DNA of 64,000 nt from assembly GCA_041586155.1 (NCBI GenBank), contig JBFHAT010000010.1, positions 17,490 through 81,489 on the forward strand, in the 5' to 3' direction. Shown piece by piece: positions 7,971-17,249 of this stretch. The position numbers and the translations under genes were made by a program. The stretch comes from JBFGJH01 sp041586155. GTDB taxonomy: Bacteria > Actinomycetota > Acidimicrobiia > Spongiisociales > JAENVV01. Within the stretch, counting starts at the first letter, position 1, and the number at the start of each line of letters is the position of its first letter. Below the pieces are notes generated by a model. The model saw nothing but the letters and a program-made list of their open reading frames with translations, did not search any database and was not told the origin of the DNA.

Positions 7971-9641
7971 TCAGCTCGACACGGGCTCAGACGCCTCCGC
8001 GGAGACCGTCGTGGCGGCATCGCCCGGGCGGCCAGCCGGTGCACGTGCCAGCGCCGCAGCCGCGGCGAGGAACCCGTCGAACAACGGATGGGCCTTGTCG
8101 GGCCGCGACTTGAGTTCGGGGTGAGCCTGCGTGGCAACGAAGAACGGATGCGAGGGCATCTCGATGAACTCGACGAGCTGATCATCGGGCGACAAGCCGC
8201 TCAGCATCATGCCTTGCTGCTCGAGATCTCGGCGATACCGGTTGTTGACCTCGTATCGGTGGCGGTGTCGCTCGTAGATGACTGGCTCGCCGTAGAGGCG
8301 CCGCACCGTGGAACCTTCCGCGAGCTTGGCGGCGTACAGGCCCAGTCGCATCGTGCCGCCCTTCTCGTCGACCTCCTGCTGGGATTCCATCAGGTCGATG
8401 ACGGGATGGGGAGTGACCGGATCGAACTCTGAGCTGTCGGCGTTGGCCAACCCGACCACGTTGCGGGCGAATTCGATCACCGCACACTGCAGTCCGAGGC
8501 AGAGGCCCAGGAAGGGGATGCTGCGCTCACGGGCGTGGCGGATCGCTTCGATCTTGCCTTCGACGCCGCGATGACCGAACCCGCCGGGGACGAGGATCCC
8601 GTGTAACCCTTCCATGTGTGCAGATGCGTACAGGCCGGTCATCTCTTCGGCCGGTACCCAACGAAGGTCCAGCTTGAGGTCGTTCACCGCTGCCCCGTGC
8701 CGCAACGCCTCCACCACCGACAGGTACGCGTCGGGTAGGTCTACGTACTTGCCGACGACGCCGATCGTGACGACGTCGGTCGCACCGGCGGCGCGTTCGA
8801 CCATGGCCCGCCAGGCGCCCAGGTCGGGTTCCGGCGCATCGAGGTGAAGCCGCTTGATGATGACATCGTCGAGCCCGCGCTCGTGGAGGAGAAGGGGAAC
8901 CTCATAGATGTCCTGGGCATCGACCGCGTTGATGACCGCCTCGGCATCGACGTCACAGAAGAGCGAGATCTTGCGGCGGACCGATTCGTCGATCTCTCGA
9001 TCTGAACGAACGACGATGACGTCTGGATGGATACCGCGACTGCGAAGCTCGGCGACAGAGTGCTGCGTGGGCTTCGACTTGAGCTCTTCCGACGAGGAGA
9101 TGTAGGGGACGAGCGTCACATGGATGTACGCAACGTTCTCGCGACCGACGTCCTTCCCGAACTGGCGGATCGCCTCCAGGAATGGAAGCCCTTCGATGTC
9201 GCCGACGGTCCCGCCCACTTCGGAGATGACGACATCCACTTCGTCGCGGTCGCCCATCCTCTTGATGCGGGCCTTGATCTCGTTGGTGATGTGCGGGATC
9301 ACCTGCACGGTGCCGCCGAGATAGTCGCCGCGCCTCTCCTTCTGGATCACGGAAAGGTAGATGGCGCCAGCCGAGACGGAAGCATCACGTCGCAGATTGA
9401 CCCCGGTGAAGCGCTCATAATGCCCGAGATCCAGGTCGGTCTCTCCCCCGTCGTCGGTGACGAAGACCTCACCGTGCTGAAACGGGTTCATCGTGCCGGG
9501 GTCGACGTTGATGTACGGGTCGAGCTTCTGGAGCACGACGTTGAGGCCCCGTGCCTTGAGGAGGCGGCCCAACGACGCGGCGGTGATGCCTTTGCCGAGT
9601 GAAGAGACGACGCCGCCCGTTACGAAGATGTATTTCGTCAC
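7971..9641 (-). CDS. pyrG: CTP synthase
   Basis: PyrG makes CTP from UTP with glutamine and ATP. The 556 residues show the amidoligase domain (KYIFVTGGVVSSLGKGI, DPYINVDPGTMNPFQHGEVF) and the C-terminal class I glutamine amidotransferase domain with nucleophile Cys in GLCLGLQ and the His/Glu end region in ATQAHPELKSRP. The length is slightly above the usual 545 owing to a short Ala/Ser/Val-rich tail. The start is a GTG. A -10-like hexamer lies close upstream, so translation is probably near-leaderless. Confidence 0.96.
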   Translation of the reverse strand: MTKYIFVTGGVVSSLGKGITAASLGRLLKARGLNVVLQKLDPYINVDPGTMNPFQHGEVFVTDDGGETDLDLGHYERFTGVNLRRDASVSAGAIYLSVIQKERRGDYLGGTVQVIPHITNEIKARIKRMGDRDEVDVVISEVGGTVGDIEGLPFLEAIRQFGKDVGRENVAYIHVTLVPYISSSEELKSKPTQHSVAELRSRGIHPDVIVVRSDREIDESVRRKISLFCDVDAEAVINAVDAQDIYEVPLLLHERGLDDVIIKRLHLDAPEPDLGAWRAMVERAAGATDVVTIGVVGKYVDLPDAYLSVVEALRHGAAVNDLKLDLRWVPAEEMTGLYASAHMEGLHGILVPGGFGHRGVEGKIEAIRHARERSIPFLGLCLGLQCAVIEFARNVVGLANADSSEFDPVTPHPVIDLMESQQEVDEKGGTMRLGLYAAKLAEGSTVRRLYGEPVIYERHRHRYEVNNRYRRDLEQQGMMLSGLSPDDQLVEFIEMPSHPFFVATQAHPELKSRPDKAHPLFDGFLAAAAALARAPAGRPGDAATTVSAEASEPVSS

Positions 9642-9649
9642 GGGATGTC

Positions 9650-9655
9650 AGCGTA
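9650..9655 (-). promoter_or_regulatory. Candidate -10 box (TACGCT) of pyrG
   Basis: TACGCT ends eight bases before the pyrG GTG, giving a predicted leader of only a couple of bases. The identical hexamer with the same eight-base spacing precedes the GTG of coaE, which makes chance less likely. No -35 box is evident. Confidence 0.45.
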
Positions 9656-9682
9656 GCACCTGGCAGCCGACCGACCCGGATC

Positions 9683-11278
9683 TCAGTTGATGCGCTTGCC
9701 GTGACCCGTCCAAGCGCGTTCACGCAACACGTATTTCTGGATCTTGCCGGTCGACGTTTTGGGCAGCGCATCGACGAACTCGACATGGTCGGGCGCCTTG
9801 TAGTGGGCAAGGCGGGCTCGAACGTGCTCGATGATGTCGTACTCCGTGGCGGCGGCGTCACTCTTCAAGACGACATATGCCTTGGGTCGCTCACCCCAAT
9901 GGTCGTGGGGGATCGCCACCACTGCCGCTTCGAGCACCGCGGGATGCTCCATGATGGCCTGCTCTACTTCGATCGTCGAGATGTTCTCGCCGCCAGAGAC
10001 AATCACGTCTTTCGACCTGTCCCGTAGCTCGATGTAGCCGTCCTCATGCCAGACGGCGACGTCACCGCTGTGGAACCATCCTCCCCGAAATGCGGTCGCA
10101 GTCGCCTCGGGGTCGTCGAAGTAGCCCGCCATGACGTTGTTTCCCCGCATGACGACTTCGCCCATCGTCGCACCGTCTCGGGGAACGTCGTTCATCTCCC
10201 CATCGACCACGCGAATCGGGTCGACGCCGATGAACGCCAGCCCTTGGCGGGCGAGACGGACGGCTCGCTCGTCGGGGCCGAGTTCCTGCCAGCCGTCTTG
10301 CCATTCGCAGACCGTGTGGGGCCCGTAGGTCTCGGTGAGGCCGTAGACGTGGATGATGGAAGCCCCGAGTCGCTCCATCTCGCCGATGATGGTGGGGCTG
10401 GGCGGAGCCCCGGCCGTCGTGACGGTGAGGCCGTGAGGGATCGGTGCGGCGTCGGGATGGTTGGCCAGTGAGATCAGCACGGTTGGCGCCGCATTGAGGT
10501 GGGTGACACCCAGCGTCCGGATCAGCTTCCATACCTCAGCGGGTTCCACGGCGCGCAGACCGACATGCGTGCCGCCGATTCCGGTCACCGCCCACGTGGT
10601 ACACCATCCATTGCAGTGGAACATGGGCAATGTCCACAAGTACACCGAGGACGGACTGTGGCGCGAATGAATGATCTCCGTCAACGAGTTGAGATAGGCG
10701 CCCCGGTGGGTGTACACGACTCCTTTGGGTCTTCCGGTCGTCCCCGAGGTGTAGTTGATCGAGATCGCCTGGTATTCGTCGGCGACCCTCCACGGCAATG
10801 GGTCACCGGATGCTCGTGCGAGGAAATCTGGGTATCTGGTGCCGGGAAGGTCCGGTGCCGGACCTTCCTCCTCGATCAGCACGACCTCTTCCACGGTTTC
10901 GAGCTCGTCGAGAATCGGCGAGACCCGATCGGCCAAAGCCGTGTCGACGAAGAGCATTCGTGCTCCGGAGTGCGAGAGGATGTATGCGACCTCGGCGGGA
11001 GCGAGACGGGTGTTGATGGCGACCAGCACCGCCCCGATCAGCGGCACCCCGAAGTGAGCCGCCAGCATGTCGAACGTGTTCGGGGAGAGATAGGCGATGC
11101 GATCGCCCGATTCGATGCCGCTGGCGCGGAGCGCCTGCCCGATCCGCTGGGCGCGTTCGCCCAGTGCCCGGTAGTCGTGAGCGGTGCCCTTCGTGAGGAA
11201 GGCCGCTTTGGTGGGGAATGCCTCCACCGACCGCTCCAAGAACAGCAACGGCGTGAGTTGGGTGGACGACACTTCCAT
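9683..11278 (-). CDS. Fatty-acid/acyl-CoA ligase (AMP-forming), DmdB-like
   Basis: The 531-residue ANL-superfamily enzyme activates a carboxylic acid with ATP and CoA. Adenylation motifs are present: A3 YTSGTTGRPKG, A5 GLTETYGP, the A8 hinge ELRDRSKDVIVSGGENIS and the A10 lysine in TSTGKIQKYV. The stretch TLPMFHCNGWC is characteristic of the medium-chain / 3-methylmercaptopropionate-CoA ligase group. A DmdC-like dehydrogenase elsewhere in the window would fit the same kind of pathway, but no dmdA is seen. A normal Shine-Dalgarno (GGGAGGG) precedes the ATG. Confidence 0.88.
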   Translation of the reverse strand: MEVSSTQLTPLLFLERSVEAFPTKAAFLTKGTAHDYRALGERAQRIGQALRASGIESGDRIAYLSPNTFDMLAAHFGVPLIGAVLVAINTRLAPAEVAYILSHSGARMLFVDTALADRVSPILDELETVEEVVLIEEEGPAPDLPGTRYPDFLARASGDPLPWRVADEYQAISINYTSGTTGRPKGVVYTHRGAYLNSLTEIIHSRHSPSSVYLWTLPMFHCNGWCTTWAVTGIGGTHVGLRAVEPAEVWKLIRTLGVTHLNAAPTVLISLANHPDAAPIPHGLTVTTAGAPPSPTIIGEMERLGASIIHVYGLTETYGPHTVCEWQDGWQELGPDERAVRLARQGLAFIGVDPIRVVDGEMNDVPRDGATMGEVVMRGNNVMAGYFDDPEATATAFRGGWFHSGDVAVWHEDGYIELRDRSKDVIVSGGENISTIEVEQAIMEHPAVLEAAVVAIPHDHWGERPKAYVVLKSDAAATEYDIIEHVRARLAHYKAPDHVEFVDALPKTSTGKIQKYVLRERAWTGHGKRIN

Positions 11279-11305
11279 GAAGACCCTCCCGGCGTTGGCT
11301 GCGCG

Positions 11306-11311
11306 AGCATA
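11306..11311 (-). promoter_or_regulatory. Candidate -10 box (TATGCT) of the acyl-CoA ligase gene
   Basis: TATGCT lies just after the recN stop. The predicted start point leaves a leader of about 20 bases containing GGGAGGG at a suitable distance from the ATG. This is an SD-led rather than a leaderless arrangement. Confidence 0.35.
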
Positions 11312-11323
11312 CCTCCCGAATCT

Positions 11324-12931
11324 TCACCGTTCGGCTCGGCTGACTGCGGCCAGCTGACGCAGCTCGGTTGCATGCCGGAGGCTCTGCTCGGACCTTTCCA
11401 ATCCCGACAGCATGCGAGCCAGCTCCTCGATTCGTCCTGCTTCGTCGACCGTGCGGACGACCGCCTCGGCGCCTGCCCGCTCGACCACGATGTGTGTGTC
11501 GGCGAACGCGGCGATCTGCGGAAGGTGCGTGACGGCCAGCACCTGACGGTCGCATGCCAGCCGGGCCAGCTTCTGGCCCAGTGCCATCCCCGTTCGGCCG
11601 CCCACGCCCGCATCGATCTCGTCGAAGGCGATCACAGGAGCGCGCGCCGCTCCGGCGGCCAGCCGCACCGACAGCACGAGCCGGCTCAGCTCGCCTCCGC
11701 TCGCAACCCGCCCCACCGGGCCGGGCGTCAGGCGGGCATCCGAGGCGAACCTCAGCTCGACGTGATCGGCTCCGGCAGCGTGGGGCTCCCGCGACGACAC
11801 GTCGAACTCCAGATGCGGATCGGAGAGTCCCAGCTCGGCGAGATGCCCGATGGCAGCCTGGGCAAGACGCTCGCCGGCCGCCTGGCGCGCGCCGCGCAAC
11901 CTCGCTCCGACGGCGACCAGTGCATCGACAGAGGCTGCCAGGTCGGCGTCGACAGTGGCGGCTCGGTCGGCGAGGGCGGCCAGCTCGGAAGCTCGTTTGG
12001 CTGCCTGCACCCCGAACTCGAGCACCTCATCGAGGGTGGCGCCGTACTTGCGACGCAGGCTGTTGAGCTGCGCCAGGCGCTCCTCGGCCCGTTCCGATTC
12101 GGACGGGTCAACCGGAAGGGCATCGGCGCTCCCACGCACCTCTCCGCTGAGGTCGTCGAGGACCGCGGCGAGTTCGTCCAGCCCAGAGAGCGTGTCGACC
12201 AGCTCGACATCCAGTTGGGCGGCCCGCCGGAGCGCGCTCCTGGCCGCCCCGAGCGCATCCCTCGATACGTCCATGTCGCGGTGGGCGGAACCGAGGAGCT
12301 CGCGTAGCTCTGCGGCGCTACGCAGGTATCGCAGCTTCGCCTCCAGCTCGGCGTCGTCGCCCAGGGCAAACCCGGCTGCGGCGATCTCCTCCGCTTGCCA
12401 TTCCGCCAGCGAGCGTTCTCTTTCGAGCCCTCGCAGGTCGCCGCCGATCTCAGCCTGGAGAGCTCGAAGGTCTCGAGACTGTGCCCATCCCTCTTCGTAC
12501 TCGGTGCGGGCAGCGAGCCCTTCGTCATCGAGCGCCGTGTCAACGAGGCGACGGACCTCGTGAGCGGTTCCGAGCAACAGCTGGTCATGCTGGGCCACCA
12601 CTTCGACGAGCCCGGCGACCCGCTCGCCGATCGCGCTGAGCGGTGCCATGTCGCCGTTCAAATAGGAGCGGGAGCGGCCCTCGCGTACGACACGCCGGGT
12701 GACCACCACGTCCTCGCCATCGACCAGGAACCGCCCCTCGACGCGAGCCTCGTCTCCAGCGGGTCCGACCAGATCGGAGCGGGCCGGCATGCCGAGCATC
12801 AGCTGCAGCGCTCCCAGAAGGAGGGTCTTTCCCGCTCCCGTTTCGCCGGTGACGACGATCAATCCGGGGCCGGGCTCGACCGCGCCTCGCGAGATGATCC
12901 CCAGGTTGCTGACAACCAGTTCGTCCAGCAT
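11324..12931 (-). CDS. recN: DNA repair protein RecN
   Basis: RecN is an SMC-like ATPase that holds DNA ends during double-strand break repair. The 535-residue protein has Walker A GETGAGKT near the N-terminus, long helical arms rich in Ala/Leu/Glu in the middle, the ABC signature VASGGELSRL and Walker B VIAFDEIDAGVGG. Its ATG shares one base with the nadK stop (TGATG), which fixes the start at MLDELVV. The tlyA-nadK-recN order is the mycobacterial one. I see no promoter of its own, so it should be read from upstream. Confidence 0.95.
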   Translation of the reverse strand: MLDELVVSNLGIISRGAVEPGPGLIVVTGETGAGKTLLLGALQLMLGMPARSDLVGPAGDEARVEGRFLVDGEDVVVTRRVVREGRSRSYLNGDMAPLSAIGERVAGLVEVVAQHDQLLLGTAHEVRRLVDTALDDEGLAARTEYEEGWAQSRDLRALQAEIGGDLRGLERERSLAEWQAEEIAAAGFALGDDAELEAKLRYLRSAAELRELLGSAHRDMDVSRDALGAARSALRRAAQLDVELVDTLSGLDELAAVLDDLSGEVRGSADALPVDPSESERAEERLAQLNSLRRKYGATLDEVLEFGVQAAKRASELAALADRAATVDADLAASVDALVAVGARLRGARQAAGERLAQAAIGHLAELGLSDPHLEFDVSSREPHAAGADHVELRFASDARLTPGPVGRVASGGELSRLVLSVRLAAGAARAPVIAFDEIDAGVGGRTGMALGQKLARLACDRQVLAVTHLPQIAAFADTHIVVERAGAEAVVRTVDEAGRIEELARMLSGLERSEQSLRHATELRQLAAVSRAER

Positions 12932-13752
12932 CAGAGGCTCGCTCCGTCCAATCCCTCGTACAGGCGCAGCTTCTCTTTGACGGTCTGGGTATGCGATCGG
13001 GTACCGAAGCGAATGAACCGAACGCGTCGACTCCCCGCCGAGATGAGGACGGATCCGCCGGGCTCGACCACTCCGAGATCCCGGCCGTCGATGTTGACTC
13101 CTGCCGGTCGGTCGTGCGTCACCCGGCACTCGATGCGCACCGACGGCGGCAGCACCAGAGCCCTTCGGAATTGCGAATAGGGAGCGACGGGCGTGACCAT
13201 GAGGGCGTCGACCCGTGGATCCACGATGGGCCCGCCCGCCGAGAGGTTGTAGGCCGTGGAGCCGGTGGGCCCGGCGAAGACCAATCCGTCGGCCCGATAC
13301 GTGAGAAACCGTTCGTCGTCGATGAACACCTCCAACGAAACGAGGCGCTGCGACGTCACTTTTTCCACGACCACATCGTTCAGCCCCAAATGCTCGGGTC
13401 CGTCACCCACAGCAGCCGCCACGGTCATCCGCGAGGTCTCCTCCCACTGTCCCGAGGCCACCATCGCCACGACGTCGTCGATGTCGCCCGGCTCGGCCTC
13501 TGCCAGGAACCCGACCCGACCGGTGTTGATACCGATCACGGGCGCATCGCCCGCCAGGGCGTGTCGGGCGGCCTCGAGCACCGTGCCGTCTCCACCGACG
13601 GCGGCGATCACGTCGCAGCCTTCCAATGGCTCTTCCGATTGCTCGCCGACCGTTGCGACCTCCAGGCCGGATTCCTCAGCCCGTGAGATCAGCCGTTCGG
13701 CGACAGGGCCGGCCGGTTCGCTTCCGCGTCGTACCACCAAACCGAGCCTCAT
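12931..13752 (-). CDS. nadK: NAD kinase
   Basis: NadK phosphorylates NAD to NADP. The 273-residue product has the GGDGT motif with its catalytic Asp, NTGRVGFL, and the conserved GSTAYNLSAGGPIV block. The start MRLGLVV uses an ATG overlapping the tlyA stop as ATGA; a longer start exists upstream but lacks support. It is coupled on both sides to tlyA and recN. Confidence 0.94.
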   Translation of the reverse strand: MRLGLVVRRGSEPAGPVAERLISRAEESGLEVATVGEQSEEPLEGCDVIAAVGGDGTVLEAARHALAGDAPVIGINTGRVGFLAEAEPGDIDDVVAMVASGQWEETSRMTVAAAVGDGPEHLGLNDVVVEKVTSQRLVSLEVFIDDERFLTYRADGLVFAGPTGSTAYNLSAGGPIVDPRVDALMVTPVAPYSQFRRALVLPPSVRIECRVTHDRPAGVNIDGRDLGVVEPGGSVLISAGSRRVRFIRFGTRSHTQTVKEKLRLYEGLDGASL

Positions 13753-14531
13753 CGCGCCCCCTCTGCGCCGCACAGGTCATCGAGCAGCCGATCGACGTCG
13801 GCGCCCTGTTCTGCGCGGAGGTGGACCAGAAATTCCGTGTTGCCGTCGCCGCCGAGGATGGGCGACACCATCCCCGCTCGAGCGTGCCACCCTGCCTCCA
13901 TCCACGACGCCAGCACTCCAGCGATCGCCCGGCGGTGCGCGGACCCCGACCGGACGAGCCCGCCTCGGCCGACGTGGGCAGGTCCGACCTCGTATTGGGG
14001 TTTGACGAGCAGGACCACGTCCGCCGACGGAGCCAGGTGGGGCGCAAGGCCGTCGACCACCTTCGTGAGGGAGATGAACGACAGGTCGGCCACCAGGACC
14101 TCGATGGGGCCGCCGACCTCGGCTGCTGTCAAATGGCGGACGTTCGTTCCCTCGAGCAGAGTGACCCGTGGATCTACTCGAAGCCGGGTCGTCATCTGAT
14201 CGTGGCCGACATCGACAGCCACGACAGCCGATGCTCCTCGCTCGAGGAGCACCTCGGTGAACCCGCCGGTGGATGCGCCCGCATCGAGCGCACGGCACCC
14301 GGCGACGTCCACCTCGAAGAAGTCGAGTGCGGCGAGCAGCTTTCGGGCCGCCCGGCTCACGTGCTGACGGGCGGTCAGCTCGATTCGAGCCTGCGTGGTG
14401 GTCTTCAGTGCGGGTTTGGTGGCGGGCTTGCCGTCGACGAGCACGGTGCCATCGTCGATGGCTCTGCGGGCGGCGCTCCTGGTGGGCACCAGCCCTCGCT
14501 CGACCAACGCCTCATCGAGCCGCAGCGTCAT
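13749..14531 (-). CDS. tlyA: TlyA-family rRNA 2'-O-methyltransferase
   Basis: TlyA methylates ribose 2'-hydroxyls in 16S and 23S rRNA, which in mycobacteria confers capreomycin sensitivity. The 260-residue protein has an N-terminal S4 domain (LRLDEALVERGL) and an FtsJ-like SAM domain with DAGASTGGFTEVLLERGA and LLVKPQYEVG. The chosen ATG at MTLRLDE puts the S4 domain at the very N-terminus. The gene overlaps the small upstream ORF by 20 bp and nadK by 4. Confidence 0.92.
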   Translation of the reverse strand: MTLRLDEALVERGLVPTRSAARRAIDDGTVLVDGKPATKPALKTTTQARIELTARQHVSRAARKLLAALDFFEVDVAGCRALDAGASTGGFTEVLLERGASAVVAVDVGHDQMTTRLRVDPRVTLLEGTNVRHLTAAEVGGPIEVLVADLSFISLTKVVDGLAPHLAPSADVVLLVKPQYEVGPAHVGRGGLVRSGSAHRRAIAGVLASWMEAGWHARAGMVSPILGGDGNTEFLVHLRAEQGADVDRLLDDLCGAEGAR

Positions 14532-14679
14532 CGTCCGGGGGCCGCTCGAGGCGGGCCCCGAGCCAGGAGGCAAGCGTCTCGGCAGCCGGGGCGGCATCCG
14601 CCGGGTCGAGGTCGACAAGGCGCTCCAACTCGGTTTCGAAGTCGAGGTTCTCTTCGGTCATCCGATGTTCGGGTTCCAT
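14512..14679 (-). CDS. Small acidic conserved-position protein upstream of tlyA
   Basis: This 55-residue ORF (begins MEPEHRMTEEN, ends DDDAAAR) has an acidic helix around FETELERLVDLDPADAAP. It matches no function I know. Its support is positional: M. tuberculosis has a similarly small gene between the HAD phosphatase and tlyA. It overlaps tlyA by 20 bp. The start could be 7 residues earlier or later. The protein may act with TlyA, but that is inference from location only. Confidence 0.55.
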   Translation of the reverse strand: MEPEHRMTEENLDFETELERLVDLDPADAAPAAETLASWLGARLERPPDDDAAAR

Positions 14680-14740
14680 CACGACCATTATGACGGCCAC
14701 ACCCGACGAAACACGTCTTTGGAAGGGCCCGTTGCCCTCG

Positions 14741-15511
14741 TCACAGCAAGCCGGCGCCGGCTGCCCACCCGAGGAGGTCGGCGGCGGTGTCGAGGCACGC
14801 GTCCGGTGGGTCGGCAGTGGGGACGTTGAATGGCACCCCGGTCTTGACGGCCACCGTGATCCAGCCGGCCCTCTTGCCCATGGCGACGTCGGTGTCGAGC
14901 CGGTCCCCGATCATGATGATGGTGTCGTGTTTCGCCGTTTCGGCGAGCAGCTCGATCATCGGCCGCTCCGGCTTGCCGGCGGGGACGGGCCGGACGCCAC
15001 TGGCGGTGGCGATCGCGCTCACGATGGAGCCTGCGCCTGGGCGCAGACCCTCTTCAGCGGGATAGGAGGCATCGAGGTTGGCGGCCAGAAACGGCACTCC
15101 CCGCAAGGCAACTCCCATCGCCGCCTCCAAGGTGGCATAGGTGAACGCCTGATCGATTCCGACGATCAAGCCATCGGCCTTCTCCGGGTCGTGGCTGGGA
15201 CGGCCGTGGGTGTCCAGGACGGCGGCGTGGATGCCCTCCCCGCCAACGATGAACGGATGTTTCACGGCCCGCTCGCGGGCGAGTCGGCCCACGGCCATCG
15301 CCGAGCTCACCATTTGGCTCGGCTGAGCCGGATAACCGGTCACTCGAGCCACCTTGTCGGCCAGGCCTCGGGCGGTTCGAGCCGAGTTGTTGGTTGCGAA
15401 CAGCACGTCGACACCTCGCTCGGAGAGTTTCTGAAGGGTGTCGGCAACGCCGGGGACGGCTCGGTCGCCGCGATAGACGACACCGTCGAGATCGAAGATG
15501 CAGGTGATCAT
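14741..15511 (-). CDS. HAD-superfamily phosphatase (NagD/PGP-like)
   Basis: The 256-residue protein has HAD motif I FDLDGVVYRGD, motif II in TNNSART, the motif III lysine in AGKPERP and motif IV GDRLDTDVAMG, with a C2 cap as in the NagD/glycerol-3-phosphate phosphatase subfamily. The mycobacterial gene in the same position (Rv1692) dephosphorylates glycerol 3-phosphate, so that is the likeliest activity. The ATG overlaps the stop of the M20 peptidase as ATGA. Confidence 0.88.
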   Translation of the reverse strand: MITCIFDLDGVVYRGDRAVPGVADTLQKLSERGVDVLFATNNSARTARGLADKVARVTGYPAQPSQMVSSAMAVGRLARERAVKHPFIVGGEGIHAAVLDTHGRPSHDPEKADGLIVGIDQAFTYATLEAAMGVALRGVPFLAANLDASYPAEEGLRPGAGSIVSAIATASGVRPVPAGKPERPMIELLAETAKHDTIIMIGDRLDTDVAMGKRAGWITVAVKTGVPFNVPTADPPDACLDTAADLLGWAAGAGLL

Positions 15512-16830
15512 CCCGCCCGAGCTCCGAAGGCTTGAACGGTCGCGGACAGCAGTCGTTCTGTCCGGTTGATCGATTCGATGGACACCCGTTCGTCGTGTCC
15601 GTGGAACATGGAGAGGAACTCCCCGAATCCCACTGCCCCATCGAACCTGCCGGCACCGTACGCGACCGTGCCTCGGGTGCGCCAGAATCGGGCGTCGGTG
15701 GACGCCGGTGTGAGCACCGGCACCATGGCCCGGCTGTCGTCGAGCGATTCGTAGGCGTCGCCCAGCGCCTCCCACAGCAACCCTGCCGCCGGCGAGCTCG
15801 TTGCAGGATGGTTGCGGAACGGCTCGAAAGTCAGGCGGTCGGCGGCCGAGCCCAGCGTCTTGCGGACATGCTCAGCCAACGTCGACTCGTCCTGTCCAGG
15901 CAGCACGCGGACGTCAAACGCTCCGTGTGCGTCGCCCGGTATGACGTTCACCTTCACACCGGCGTCGAGCATGGTGGGACTGATGGTCAGGTGCGTACAA
16001 GCGTGGACGTAACGTGCGAGGAGCGGATCAGAGGCGGACAGCTCCTCGAGGGCGCTGTCGAGCGCATCCGGATCGGTGAGCCGGTCCCGAAGCGCCGGCT
16101 CGACGGGAAGATGGCCCACGAACGTCTGCCAGTCGGGCGAGATCGCTATGGGGGTGGCGGCATCCGCAAGTGAGGCGATCGCCCTGGCCATGACCGTCAG
16201 GGCGTTGGCCGTGCCGAACGGCTGGCTGGCATGGCCGGGCACCCCCGCCGTCGTCACCGCCTGGAAAAGGGGCCCCTTCTCTGCCACCTGGACCAACGGA
16301 AGGCCTCCTGGCGCGAGTGCGGGATACGCGATCTCGGTGAGCATGTAGTCGACCGCGACTTCATTCCAGTGCTGGGCGGTGATGCTGTCAGCCCCGAACT
16401 CACCGCCGGCTTCCTCGTCTGCAAGCGCGAGAAACACTAGGTCACCGGGGAGGGGCTCTCGCTCCCCGGCGAGATAGGACCGGAACACGGCGGCCATGGC
16501 CCCGGTGAGGTTGAGCATGTCGACGGCTCCCCGACCCCAGACGAATTCGTCCACCACCTCCGCCCCGAATGGGTCGCGTTTCCAACCGTCTGGATCTGCT
16601 GGCACCACGTCCAGGTGACCCATCAGCGCAAGCGAGGGACCGCCCGCGGTCCCGGGGATGCGGTAGAGCAGGCTTTGCCGGCCCGGAGCCGGTTCGAAGA
16701 CCCGGCCGCCCACGCCGAAGAAGTCCTGCAGCGTGTCCACCGACCGGTATTCGTGGCCCGACTCCGCAGTGCCGTCGTTGACGCACCTGTTGCGGATCAG
16801 CTGGCGAACGAGATCGGTCGTGTCCGTCAC
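15508..16830 (-). CDS. M20-family metallopeptidase
   Basis: The 440-residue enzyme shows the zinc-site pattern of M20 amidohydrolases: GHLDVVPADPDGW, the bridging Asp in WGRGAVDM and the general base in LADEEAGGE, with a dimerisation domain in the middle. Substrates in the family are di/tripeptides, acyl amino acids or succinyl-diaminopimelate; the specific one is unknown. The start is a GTG overlapping the NUDIX stop (GTGA). It is translationally linked to genes on both sides. Confidence 0.87.
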   Translation of the reverse strand: MTDTTDLVRQLIRNRCVNDGTAESGHEYRSVDTLQDFFGVGGRVFEPAPGRQSLLYRIPGTAGGPSLALMGHLDVVPADPDGWKRDPFGAEVVDEFVWGRGAVDMLNLTGAMAAVFRSYLAGEREPLPGDLVFLALADEEAGGEFGADSITAQHWNEVAVDYMLTEIAYPALAPGGLPLVQVAEKGPLFQAVTTAGVPGHASQPFGTANALTVMARAIASLADAATPIAISPDWQTFVGHLPVEPALRDRLTDPDALDSALEELSASDPLLARYVHACTHLTISPTMLDAGVKVNVIPGDAHGAFDVRVLPGQDESTLAEHVRKTLGSAADRLTFEPFRNHPATSSPAAGLLWEALGDAYESLDDSRAMVPVLTPASTDARFWRTRGTVAYGAGRFDGAVGFGEFLSMFHGHDERVSIESINRTERLLSATVQAFGARAG

Positions 16831-17249
16831 ATCGTCCCACCGGGATCAGCCGCGGTGATCGCGTCCAGCAGTTCGTGCATCGTCGGTGGCATGGGAAGCG
16901 CACGTGCCGCCTCCAGTGCGAACCATCCGGCATCGACGGCGTCGTCTCCGGCTCGCAGCTCGCCGCCTCGGACCGTTCCGTAGAAGTCGATGATGACGAA
17001 CCGCCGATCGGATTCGCCGGCCGTTGCGCCCACCCAAGCGACGTCACCCACCTCGACATCCAAGCCGGTTTCTTCTCGCACCTCCCGCGCGGCGGCGGCA
17101 CGGAGTGGCTCGTCTCCGGTGACCTTGCCGCCGGGGACTGCCCACTGCCCTCGGGCGGGCTCCCGGCCACGTCGGATCAGGAGAATCCGGCCACGGTCGA
17201 TGATCACCACGCCGACCGCCGGGATCGGATGGTCACCGCTCGTCGTCAT
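16827..17249 (-). CDS. NUDIX hydrolase, MutT-like
   Basis: The 140-residue protein has the Nudix box GGKVTGDEPLR...REVREETGL and the strand VGVVIIDRGRILLIRRG before it. This layout is typical of MutT/8-oxo-dGTP or general NTP hydrolases, which clean the nucleotide pool. Substrate is not deducible. It overlaps the GNAT gene upstream and the M20 peptidase downstream. Confidence 0.85.
   Translation of the reverse strand: MTTSGDHPIPAVGVVIIDRGRILLIRRGREPARGQWAVPGGKVTGDEPLRAAAAREVREETGLDVEVGDVAWVGATAGESDRRFVIIDFYGTVRGGELRAGDDAVDAGWFALEAARALPMPPTMHELLDAITAADPGGTM

Noticed and set aside
10499..12307. Long plus-strand open frame opposite the acyl-CoA ligase and recN.
   Set aside because: Same reason: both minus-strand genes carry full catalytic motifs, and the antisense translation shows none.
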